Source of the DNA: Chloroflexota bacterium
GTDB lineage: Bacteria; Chloroflexota; Limnocylindria; Limnocylindrales; CSP1-4
DNA length: 7,995 bases
Assembly (NCBI GenBank): GCA_003157175.1
Contig: PMIQ01000227.1
Span: 7,352 to 15,346, forward strand
Direction: 5' to 3'
In this document: piece after piece, positions 1 to 5,885 of the stretch
Layout: every line of letters begins with the position of its first letter
How positions within the stretch are numbered: position 1 is the stretch's first letter
The notes under the pieces: model-generated
What the model was told of the DNA's origin: nothing
The model's input: only the letters and a program-made list of their open reading frames with translations
The model's database searches: none
Made by a program: the position numbers and the translations under genes

Positions 1-1
1 G

Positions 2-343
2 TTCTGGGTCATGCACGACTGGCTCTACGCCAACCAGTCCCCCACCGAAAACGCGTCGGCATTCACGATGCCCCGGCTCTCCGACATCGGCAAGGCGGCC
101 GGCCTCGACATGTCGAAGTATCAAACCTGCCTGGATCAGGGCACTCACGACGCAGCGATCGCAGCCGAGCAGACGGCCAAGCCGGCACAGGTGACCGCGA
201 CACCATCCATCCTCGTGAACGGCAGGTACGTCGCCGGGGCGAACGCCAACTCATGGCCCACCTACGACCTGATCAAGGCCGCCATCGATGCCGCGCTCGC
301 GTCACCCACCCCTTCCGGGTCGGCCGGCGCGGCTAGCTCGTGA
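2..343 (+). CDS. DsbA-like thioredoxin-fold protein, 3' end only
   Basis: The reading frame is open from base 2, so the gene is cut by the left edge and the first visible ATG at 11 is internal. The visible 113 residues begin FWVMHDWLYANQ, which matches the helical part of DsbA/BdbD-type (thioredoxin_4) proteins, and later contain TPSILVNG, the cis-proline loop that faces the active site in this fold. The CxxC active site should lie upstream and cannot be checked. The only cysteine seen is in KYQTCLD, at a position common in this group. After the fold comes a short Ala/Ser/Pro/Gly-rich tail ending at TGA 341-343. The family acts outside the cytoplasm as a thiol oxidoreductase or disulfide chaperone, usually behind a signal peptide or N-terminal anchor; that is family knowledge, not seen here. 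It converges on the minus-strand gene at 333-1568. Confidence 0.82.
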   Translation, partial: FWVMHDWLYANQSPTENASAFTMPRLSDIGKAAGLDMSKYQTCLDQGTHDAAIAAEQTAKPAQVTATPSILVNGRYVAGANANSWPTYDLIKAAIDAALASPTPSGSAGAASS

Positions 344-1568
344 ACTCGAGCGTGGACAGGACCTGAGCGGCCATCGCGTCGGTGGCGGCGTCTTTGCCCG
401 CGAGCCCGAAGAACAGGAACTCGTAGGAGCGGCCGCTTCTCAAGAGAACGGTCACGCTCTCATAGTCCTTCTGTATGGAGCGGTGGATGCCGAAGGTGAC
501 CGCCGGAACGCCGCTTACCGTTGTCGCCTTCCGACCCTCCGCCGGCTCAGCGAGGCCGGCTATGACTTCGTCGGCGAATGTGTCGAGGGTCATCGGGGTC
601 GATGCGCTGCTCTGGTAGTCCATCTGACCGGTGGCACAGAGGTACGAGGTCAGGCCGAGCGTGTTGTTCGTCTGAGACTTTGACCAGTTCGAGGGCAGCC
701 CGAAAGCAAGCCCGTCGAGGTCGTCGACGATCCATTGCCAGGGGTTCTTGGGAGCCGCGATCGTGACGCCGGACCACCTGGTCAGCACGAACTCCTCGGC
801 GGTGGTGACGTGGGCCTGGACGCCGTTGACCGGCTCGTCCCAGGTCCCTTCCATTCGAATATCCGCCGGCGTGCCGTCGGCCTTGACCCAAAAGACGAGC
901 GTCAGCTGGGCATTGGCGACGATGCCAGTGGCATCAACCTCGGCGCCCAGGGCCGCCGGATCGGCAACCTCGAGCCTGTGGAGCGCGGCGCCGTTCTTGA
1001 TCTCGACTCCCGTGTCCACGAAGAGCCGAGCGGGCGAGAGGAAGATCTGCCAATCCGCATCGTTGTCAGACGCCTGGCGCGTCTTCTTGAGCCAGGGGCC
1101 GCCGTCGCTGCGCTCGTAGGCGTAGTTGCCCGCGTACACGCTGTCGTCGGCGATTGTCTTGCCTTGCGAGGTGGTCTTTGTCGTGTCGGCCTCTTCGCCC
1201 GCCTTGTAGCTCATCGAGCCCGAGAGGGTGAAATCAGCCGACTGGCTGGCTCCAACGGCAGACATCGATCCGGTCCCCGTCGCCTGGAACTGGAAGTCCT
1301 TCCTGGCCAGATCGGCCTGGAACTTGCGAACCAGGGGCGAGAGCGTGGGCGCTGCGGATGAGCCGGGCGTCGGCGACGACGTGGGCGCCGGAGTCGCAGA
1401 GGCGCCGGAGCTGCCGCTCAGCACAGCCGCGGCTGTGGGCGTCGGTGTGGACGAGGCCAGCAGTCCGGACGGCAGGCGCATTCCGGCGGCGCCGGCGATC
1501 AGGGCGGCCCCGGCCACCCACAGGCCGAGCTCGGCGATCGGGGCCATCCGGTCTCTGGCTCCGCCCAT
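333..1568 (-). CDS. membrane-anchored or secreted protein with LppX/LolA-like and PsbP-like regions (putative)
   Basis: A 411-residue protein when started at ATG 1568. That start is chosen because the hydrophobic segment then lies near the N terminus and a purine-rich AGGGGAGG (1581-1588) lies upstream, though with a long spacing of 12 bases; the frame stays open to ATG 1640 and another ATG is at 1547. Residues about 10-30 form one hydrophobic segment (signal peptide or anchor). No lipobox cysteine follows, so it is not an obvious lipoprotein. Residues about 38-79 are a Ser/Thr/Pro/Ala linker typical of extracellular proteins. Residues about 80-270 are beta-rich with many short amphipathic strands and a GPWLKK turn, resembling LppX/LprG or LolA-type lipid-binding domains. 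Residues about 278-411 (GLAFGLPSNW onward, ending in a VLSTLEF strand-helix pattern) resemble PsbP/DcrB-like modules. Both domain calls are by eye and tentative. The single cysteine is at residue 311. It is separated from the pyr operon by 175 bases and is probably an independent transcription unit. Confidence 0.75.
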   Translation of the reverse strand: MGGARDRMAPIAELGLWVAGAALIAGAAGMRLPSGLLASSTPTPTAAAVLSGSSGASATPAPTSSPTPGSSAAPTLSPLVRKFQADLARKDFQFQATGTGSMSAVGASQSADFTLSGSMSYKAGEEADTTKTTSQGKTIADDSVYAGNYAYERSDGGPWLKKTRQASDNDADWQIFLSPARLFVDTGVEIKNGAALHRLEVADPAALGAEVDATGIVANAQLTLVFWVKADGTPADIRMEGTWDEPVNGVQAHVTTAEEFVLTRWSGVTIAAPKNPWQWIVDDLDGLAFGLPSNWSKSQTNNTLGLTSYLCATGQMDYQSSASTPMTLDTFADEVIAGLAEPAEGRKATTVSGVPAVTFGIHRSIQKDYESVTVLLRSGRSYEFLFFGLAGKDAATDAMAAQVLSTLEFTS

Positions 1569-1610
1569 CGATTGCCTCGACCTCCCCTGATTCCGCCGGC
1601 GCGCCCCAAT

Positions 1611-1628
1611 GTCCACCGTGGACCGGTG
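1611..1628. promoter_or_regulatory. overlapping dyad symmetry upstream of the 333-1568 gene (possible operator)
   Basis: GTCCACCGTGGAC (1611-1623) is a perfect inverted repeat of two 6-base arms around one base. It overlaps a second one, CACCG-5-CGGTG (1614-1628). It lies about 43 bases upstream of the chosen ATG at 1568, in the 175-base spacer after pyrE. Such a site could be an operator or chance in G+C-rich DNA. No convincing -35/-10 pair accompanies it; a lone TATCCT-like hexamer lies further upstream on the minus strand. Confidence 0.25.
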
Positions 1629-1743
1629 AGCGGCCGCCAACCAGGATACCCGGCTTCGGGGCGCCCGCGCGCCCTCGATCGCGGCGCCGTTGGAGCGTGG
1701 CGCCTCCGGCGCTGCGGGCCCGCCGCGGTCCTGGCCCGGGCCG

Positions 1744-2427
1744 CTACGCCGTGGCGCCGGCCGCTCCCGTGCTGCCCGGGGCGTAAAGAGCCACTCCGGC
1801 CTTGCAGGCCGGGCAGGTTTCGGGACCCGGATCGTAGGTGGGAAGCGTGAGCCGCCACAGGGCGCGGAGCGGGTAGCTCCGCCCCGTCAGCGGAGAGCTG
1901 AGCGCCGCCAACCCGCCGGAGCGGTCCGCGAGGACGGCGCACGTGATGATCTCGCCGCCCATGGCCTCAACCGCGGGGATCATCGCCAGCAACGAGCCGC
2001 CGGTGGTCAGGATGTCGTCGACGAGCAGCACCCGCTCGCCCGGGGAGATCGTGAAGCCGCGCCGGAACTCGCGCCGCGTCGCGCCGTCGGCGTCATTCAC
2101 CTCTTCGGCGAAGATGGCCCGCACTCCCAGCTGCCGCCCCGTCTCGAAAGCGAGGACGATGCCGCCCGTCGTCGGGCCGGCGACGAGGTCCACCGCCGGC
2201 GCCCCCTCCGCGTCGCGATGCCGCGCCGCCCAGAAGCCGCACAGCTCGCTCGTGGCGGCAGGATCCTGCAGCACCAGGAACTTCTCCAGATACCGCTCCG
2301 AGTGCTTGCCGCTCTTGAGAAGGAAGTGGCCTTCCTTGAGCGCGCCGGAGCGACGGAACAGCTCCTCCGTCCGCGCCGAGATGGCTTTCGAGACGGCCAT
2401 CTCGGCCGCCGCTCGAATGGTCGTCAT
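1744..2427 (-). CDS. pyrE: orotate phosphoribosyltransferase (Thermus/Deinococcus-type PyrE)
   Basis: Transfers the phosphoribosyl group of PRPP to orotate, giving orotidine 5'-monophosphate, the fifth step of UMP synthesis, in the cytoplasm. The protein is 227 residues. The PRPP-binding signature VLLVDDILTTGGS is at residues 133-145, GPTTGGIVLA at 84-93, and the N-terminal GHFLLKSGKHSERY at 33-46 matches the PyrE subfamily described from Thermus. The loop preceding the PRPP motif (about 103-123) lacks the RKxxK-like lysine pair of the enterobacterial enzyme and carries acidic FAEE instead, followed by an arginine-rich RREFRRGF. A C-terminal CPAC (205-208) is a hallmark I associate with this subfamily and may bind metal. 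The start at ATG 2427 is fixed by an AAGGAGG five bases upstream; the frame stays open upstream across the end of pyrD, but that part has no PyrE-like sequence. Last gene of the operon, 43 bases after pyrD. Confidence 0.96.
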   Translation of the reverse strand: MTTIRAAAEMAVSKAISARTEELFRRSGALKEGHFLLKSGKHSERYLEKFLVLQDPAATSELCGFWAARHRDAEGAPAVDLVAGPTTGGIVLAFETGRQLGVRAIFAEEVNDADGATRREFRRGFTISPGERVLLVDDILTTGGSLLAMIPAVEAMGGEIITCAVLADRSGGLAALSSPLTGRSYPLRALWRLTLPTYDPGPETCPACKAGVALYAPGSTGAAGATA

Positions 2428-2432
2428 GCCAG

Positions 2433-2439
2433 CCTCCTT
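2433..2439 (-). promoter_or_regulatory. strong ribosome binding site of pyrE
   Basis: On the minus strand AAGGAGG is followed by CTGGC and then ATG 2427. This near-perfect Shine-Dalgarno sequence decides the pyrE start against longer in-frame alternatives reaching to 2658. It is the best ribosome binding site in the window, as expected for a gene that is not overlapped by its upstream neighbour. Confidence 0.85.
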
Positions 2440-2470
2440 TCGGCCCACGGCCGGTCGCGCCGCTTGCCGC

Positions 2471-3673
2471 TCACGGCCTGTACTCCGCCCCCTTCGCCGA
2501 CGGTGCCCCGGCGCGCTTTGGCAGCGCGGTGCCGACGAGCGGCGCGCAGGACGAAAGCCCGCGCGCCAGGCATTCCGCCCGCAGCTCGTCGCCAAGCCGG
2601 ACCGGCAGTTCCGGGTCGGCGAAGATGGCCGTCCCGACCTGGACCGCCACCGCGCCACAGGCCATGAAATCGAGAACGTCCGCGAGCGAGGTCACGCCGC
2701 CGATGCCGACGATCGGGATCGAGACGACCTGCGCCACCTCGTAGACGACCCGCAGCGCCACGGGTTTGATGGCCGGACCGCTAAGCCCGCCGTAGGTGTT
2801 GCCGAGGAACGCGCGCGTCCGGTCGGCTGAGACCGCCAGCCCCGAAAGCGTGTTGATGGCCGTGATCGCGTCGGCGCCGGCCTCCTCGATCGCTTTGGCG
2901 ATGGGCCGGACGTCCGCCACGTTGGGCGAGAGCTTGACCAGCAGCGGCAGGTCCGTCGCTCGCCGGACCGCGGCGGTGACGGCCCGCGCGGCGTCGCGGT
3001 CGATGGCGAATTGCAGGCCGCCCTTGCCGACGTTGGGACAGCTGATGTTGAGCTCGATGCCGGCCACGCCCGGCACGCCGTCGAGCCGGCGCGCGACCTC
3101 GACGTAGTCTTCGATCGATTCGCCGGCGATGTTGACGATGACCGGCACCTTCCAGCCCTGCCAGAGCGGGCCGTACTTCTCGATCACGGCGTCCACGCCG
3201 GGGTTCTGCAGACCGATCGAGTTGAGCATTCCGCCGGGCGTCTCGGTGACCCGCGGCGGCGGGTTTCCGGCGCGCGGCCGCAATGTCGTGCCCTTGCAGC
3301 AGATCGCGCCGAGGCGCTGGACGTCGACGACCTCGTCGTATTCGACGCCGTAGCCGAACGTGCCAGAGGCGACCATGATCGGATTGGCGAGCATCAAGCC
3401 GCCGTGCTCCGGCGCCAGATCCACCGACAGGTCGATCTTGTCCAGGGCAGCCTGTTCCGCCAGCGTCGGGCGGACGGCCGTCGGCGCGCCGAGATCTGCC
3501 ACGGCCGACCCGCCGGTCTCGACCCGCGGCCTGCCGGCGCCGGGGACCTTGATTCGGTCGACGGGCACGATGGCGCTCTTGACCTTGCGGACAGTCGGCG
3601 TTCGCTTGGACCTGTCGGAATCCTTCCCGACCCGCATGTCGCCAAAGGTGATGACAGTCCTCTTCGCCTTCAT
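2471..3673 (-). CDS. pyrD: dihydroorotate dehydrogenase, class 1B catalytic subunit
   Basis: FMN enzyme that oxidises dihydroorotate to orotate; in class 1B it forms a heterotetramer with PyrK and reduces NAD+. The core shows NPIMVASGTFGYG (about 97-109), KGTT (127-130), GMLNSIGLQNPG (148-159), ELNISCPNVGKGG (207-219) with the catalytic-base cysteine at 212, VKLSPNV, INTLSG, GGLSGPAIKPVALR, and the FMN-phosphate loop GIGGVTS with AVQVGTAIF. The Cys base rather than Ser, and the adjacent pyrK, support class 1B. With ATG 3673, ten bases after the pyrK stop, the protein is 400 residues and carries an N-terminal extension of about 80 residues ahead of the usual start near DLSVDLAP. The first 55 residues of it hold 15 Lys/Arg against 5 Asp/Glu. 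The ribosome binding site of 3673 is weak (GAGAT). Alternatives are ATG 3637 and GTG 3502, the latter leaving only a short extension. The catalytic assignment is secure; the start is not. Confidence 0.96.
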   Translation of the reverse strand: MKAKRTVITFGDMRVGKDSDRSKRTPTVRKVKSAIVPVDRIKVPGAGRPRVETGGSAVADLGAPTAVRPTLAEQAALDKIDLSVDLAPEHGGLMLANPIMVASGTFGYGVEYDEVVDVQRLGAICCKGTTLRPRAGNPPPRVTETPGGMLNSIGLQNPGVDAVIEKYGPLWQGWKVPVIVNIAGESIEDYVEVARRLDGVPGVAGIELNISCPNVGKGGLQFAIDRDAARAVTAAVRRATDLPLLVKLSPNVADVRPIAKAIEEAGADAITAINTLSGLAVSADRTRAFLGNTYGGLSGPAIKPVALRVVYEVAQVVSIPIVGIGGVTSLADVLDFMACGAVAVQVGTAIFADPELPVRLGDELRAECLARGLSSCAPLVGTALPKRAGAPSAKGAEYRP

Positions 3674-3683
3674 CGAACAGATC

Positions 3684-4544
3684 TCACGCGTTGGGCCATG
3701 CGATCTCCTCGGCCGCGAAAACGGGACCCTCGCGGCAAACGCGCAGCGGGCCATCGACGCCGATAACCGTGCAGCCCAGGCAGGCGCCCACGGCACAGCC
3801 CATCGTCTGCTCCATCGAGACTTGCAGAAACGACTTGCGACGGGCGGCAGTTGAACCGAGCGGGTCGGCCTTGCCGCCGCCCCTCTTTCGGCCGAGCTTG
3901 GCCACGCCAAGCCGAGCGCGACGCCCGGCCGCGAGCTGCGCCAGTCGCGCCAGCATCGGATGCGGGCCGCAGGCGAAGGCCTGGTCGGCCCAGGCCTCGT
4001 ACTCGGCCACGAGTTCGGTCACGAAGCCGTGGTGGCCGAGCGAGCCGTCGTCCGTGGCGACGACATACTCCACCTCATCGGGCAGCAGGCTGGAGGGGTA
4101 GACGTTCGACGCGCTCTGTGCCCCGAAAAGGACCACGACCTGGCGGCCGTCCCGGACCGCCTCGTCAGCGAGCATCCGGATCCCCGCCATCCCCAGGCCC
4201 CCGGCGATGAGCAGCAGGTGGTGGCTGCGCGGGTCGACCTCGAACGGGCGACCCAACGGCCCGAGCATGTCCAGCCGATCGCCCTCGCGGGTGCGCGTCA
4301 GCCACTCGGTGCCGCGACCGACCGTCCGAAAGTGGAGCGTGACGATGCCTGTCGCCGGATCCGCCGTGTTGATCGAGAACGGCCGCCTCAAGACCAGGCC
4401 GGAATAGTCGCCCGTTCTGACATGGACGAACTGACCCGCTCTCGATCCCGTGGCGAGCTCAGGCGCGGCGAACGACTGGATCCACTGGCCCGGCAGAATC
4501 TGCCGGCTTTCTACGAGCTCGGCCGAGACCAGGCGCATCGTCAC
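3684..4544 (-). CDS. pyrK: dihydroorotate dehydrogenase electron transfer subunit (FAD / 2Fe-2S)
   Basis: Passes electrons from the FMN of PyrD through a [2Fe-2S] cluster and FAD to NAD+. The protein is 286 residues. RRPFSI at 53-58 is the FAD-binding RxxS-type motif of the ferredoxin-reductase fold, LGPLG is at 94-98, IAGGLGMAGI at 113-122 is the nucleotide-binding loop, and ACGPHPML at 191-198 closes the NAD domain. Cluster ligands are C250, C255, C258 and C270 in the PyrK spacing CxxxxCxxC...C. Between the NAD domain and the cluster domain, at about 207-238, sits a basic Gly/Arg/Lys-rich stretch (for example GRKRGGGK at 218-225) that makes the protein longer than typical PyrK, about 250-260 residues. 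The start is GTG 4544, overlapping the upstream stop as GTGA; ATG 4538 two codons later is an alternative. An AAGGAGG lies at 4558-4564, rather far upstream, so translational coupling to the preceding gene is likely. Confidence 0.96.
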   Translation of the reverse strand: MTMRLVSAELVESRQILPGQWIQSFAAPELATGSRAGQFVHVRTGDYSGLVLRRPFSINTADPATGIVTLHFRTVGRGTEWLTRTREGDRLDMLGPLGRPFEVDPRSHHLLLIAGGLGMAGIRMLADEAVRDGRQVVVLFGAQSASNVYPSSLLPDEVEYVVATDDGSLGHHGFVTELVAEYEAWADQAFACGPHPMLARLAQLAAGRRARLGVAKLGRKRGGGKADPLGSTAARRKSFLQVSMEQTMGCAVGACLGCTVIGVDGPLRVCREGPVFAAEEIAWPNA

Positions 4545-5545
4545 CGGCGGTCGCCGTCCTCCTTGCCGCCGTCCTTGGTCTCGCCAGTCTTATCGGCCTT
4601 GCCGGTCTTATCGGCCTTATCGGCCTTGTCGGCCTTGTCGCCGTCCGGACCTTCTTCGCCCGCTCCGGCCTCGTCGCTGTCCTCGGCCTCGCCGGCTTCG
4701 TCGCCGGGAGCCTCTTCGGCCAGATCGGGGAAGGCTTCGGCCAGGGCGTCGGCCAGATCGCCGAAGACGTCCGTGGGGTCGTAGTACTTGACGATCTCGT
4801 CGGCGCTTTCGAGCTTCTGCCACTGGCCCGACTCTGCATCTTCTTCCGACACCACCTCGGCGGTGAAGGAGCCCGAGGAGCGGAGCGTGAGGCGCTCGTC
4901 CTCGTCGTCGACGACGATCAGGTCGCCCAGCACGGAGGTCAGCGCGGAGGCCGCCGACTCGAACTGCTCGAGTAGATGGGCCTCGGTCTGCTGGCTGCGC
5001 TCCTGGAACGCCAGGGCCATGTCGTACAGGCGCTCGGCCGCCTCTTCCTCGGTCTCCGGAGCCTCGTCGTAGTCGTGTCCGGCGGCCCAGTCGTCGGCTG
5101 CGGCGGCGTACGGGTTCTCCGCGCCGAGCGGGACGGTCTCCTCCGGGGCGATGTCCGCGGAGCGGAGCAGATCGCCGGCGGCCGTGGGCTCGGGCTCCAT
5201 GCCCGCTTCGAGCTTGGTGGCCTCGGCGAAGGCAGCGAAGACGTCGGCCAGGTTATACAGCTCGACGAGCTCCGCGGCCGATTCGATGACCTCCGTGTCC
5301 GTGACCCATTTGCCCGTGGCTTCGTCCTGGTAGCGGTTCCGGCTGCGGAACGTCATGTCCTCAGAGATGGCGAGGTAATCCACCTCGTCGTCGATCAGGA
5401 CCACGCCACCGAGCTCGCGGATGCGCGCTTCGTTGCCGTCGAGGAAGCGGCCCAGCTGTGCCGACGCCGATGCCAGGAAGTCGGTTCGCTCCAGAGCGGC
5501 GTCCGCAGCGAGTTCGCCGAGCAGATCGTTGCGACTCGTATCCAT
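4541..5545 (-). CDS. unknown acidic protein with an internally duplicated domain and a KAD-repeat tail
   Basis: A 334-residue protein that I do not recognise. It has no signal peptide or membrane segment, so is probably cytoplasmic. It is strongly acidic. Two related units are visible: residues about 24-110 and about 183-271. Both have a predicted helix, then a LG-hydrophobic-DDE strand (45-54; 206-215), a variable acidic or aromatic middle with a conserved Trp (80; 242), and an ESAxExVxxY...DVF helix (88-103; 246-261). Over residues 88-107 against 246-265, 10 of 20 positions are identical. The linker at 111-182 is acidic with Ala/Pro. The tail from about 275 is Asp/Glu/Gly/Lys-rich and ends in six KAD/KTG triplets (304-321). 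ATG 5545 has AGGGAG nine bases upstream, overlapping the stop of the previous gene. Its GTGA overlap with pyrK ties it to dihydroorotate dehydrogenase expression. An adaptor or regulatory subunit is possible, but the function is unknown. Confidence 0.87.
   Translation of the reverse strand: MDTSRNDLLGELAADAALERTDFLASASAQLGRFLDGNEARIRELGGVVLIDDEVDYLAISEDMTFRSRNRYQDEATGKWVTDTEVIESAAELVELYNLADVFAAFAEATKLEAGMEPEPTAAGDLLRSADIAPEETVPLGAENPYAAAADDWAAGHDYDEAPETEEEAAERLYDMALAFQERSQQTEAHLLEQFESAASALTSVLGDLIVVDDEDERLTLRSSGSFTAEVVSEEDAESGQWQKLESADEIVKYYDPTDVFGDLADALAEAFPDLAEEAPGDEAGEAEDSDEAGAGEEGPDGDKADKADKADKTGKADKTGETKDGGKEDGDRR
4583..4636 (-). repeat. six 9-base units encoding KAD/KTG triplets
   Basis: On the minus strand this stretch reads as six consecutive 9-base units of the form AAGGCCGAC or AAGGCCGAT with two AAGAC(C/T)GGC variants, in frame with the acidic protein and coding KAD KAD KAD KTG KAD KTG. 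Units differ at a few bases, suggesting an old slippage expansion. The tract lies close to the pyrK start. Confidence 0.8.
4733..4930 (-). repeat. second copy of duplicated protein domain in the acidic protein
   Basis: Covers residues about 206-271. It pairs with residues about 45-109 of the same protein through LGxxxxxDDE, a Trp, and ESADEIVKYY...DVF. Similarity is mainly at protein level; the longest DNA match noticed is a run of about 12 bases at the DDE codons. It lacks about four residues between the Trp and the ESA motif relative to the first copy. Confidence 0.7.
5222..5416 (-). repeat. first copy of duplicated protein domain in the acidic protein
   Basis: Covers residues about 44-108, with LGGVVLIDDE, an aromatic and Arg-rich middle (FRSRNRYQ), Trp 80 and ESAAELVELYNLADVF. 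The middle of this copy is more basic and aromatic than that of the second copy, so the two may have specialised for different partners; that last point is inference. Confidence 0.7.
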
Positions 5546-5554
5546 CGCGGTCGT

Positions 5555-5560
5555 CTCCCT
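5555..5560 (-). promoter_or_regulatory. ribosome binding site overlapping the upstream stop codon
   Basis: AGGGAG on the minus strand begins within the TAG stop (5559-5561) of the 108-residue protein and lies nine bases before ATG 5545. It supports that start and suggests coupled translation of the two unknown genes. Confidence 0.6.
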
Positions 5561-5885
5561 ATCCCTTGAACTCGAGGTCCGGGCCGATGCGCTCCCGGAG
5601 GAACATCGAATGGTGTCGCTCGAACATCCACTCCCCGGCGCGGTGGCCCAGGGCGCGGGAGGCCTCGTCGCGTTCGAGCTTGTCGAGTGTGGCGTAGTCG
5701 GGCAAGTCCAGCAGGATCACGTTGTCGAAATCCCAGCCATGGGCGACGTTGTACCAGCCCATGAACTTGATCCCGAACTTCTCCTCGTACTGCTTCATCT
5801 GGCGAGGCAGCAGCGTCTTCATGAAGAACTTGAAGAAAGGGTCCCGTCCTCTCCGGACTGAGAAGAAGGTCGCAAGGACTGGCAC
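5559..5885 (-). CDS. conserved-looking 108-residue protein of unknown function
   Basis: I do not recognise the family. The chosen start is GTG 5885, with GGAG three bases and GAGGAG about 12 bases upstream; a later ATG at 5822 has no ribosome binding site and would drop the first strand. The protein has an N-terminal strand (VLATFFSVRRGR), a basic aromatic helix (residues 15-36), a GWYNVAHGWDFDNVILLDL stretch (43-61), then a helical part with Arg and His including GHRAGEWMFERHHSMF (80-95). The strand-helix-strand-strand-helix order with an aromatic/His-rich core resembles dimeric alpha/beta-barrel (ferredoxin-like, NIPSNAP/EthD-type) proteins; this is a guess from pattern only. Codon use looks like the neighbours. 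It lies 153 bases after pyrC and 13 bases before the acidic protein gene, so it is probably part of the pyr transcript. No catalytic role can be assigned. Confidence 0.8.
   Translation of the reverse strand: MPVLATFFSVRRGRDPFFKFFMKTLLPRQMKQYEEKFGIKFMGWYNVAHGWDFDNVILLDLPDYATLDKLERDEASRALGHRAGEWMFERHHSMFLRERIGPDLEFKG

Noticed and set aside
1569..1640. Extended N terminus of the 333-1568 gene up to ATG 1640
   Set aside because: The extra 24 residues are Arg-rich, would bury the hydrophobic segment further inside, and lie over the dyad; ATG 1568 has a better placed purine-rich site.
1690..1743. Possible intrinsic terminator after pyrE
   Set aside because: Short G+C-rich arms can pair (CGGGCC with GGCCCG; GGCGCC with GGCGCC) but no T-tract follows, so it cannot be called.
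1690..2830. Long plus-strand open frames opposite pyrE and pyrD (1690-2667 and 1943-2830)
   Set aside because: They are antisense to clearly identified genes, their translations are Arg/Pro/Ser-rich with no recognisable motif, and long antisense frames are expected in G+C-rich DNA.
3960..4784. Plus-strand 274-residue open frame opposite pyrK and the acidic gene tail
   Set aside because: It is antisense to PyrK with all its motifs. Its Ser/Ala/Leu-rich end is simply the complement of the KAD and acidic tail.
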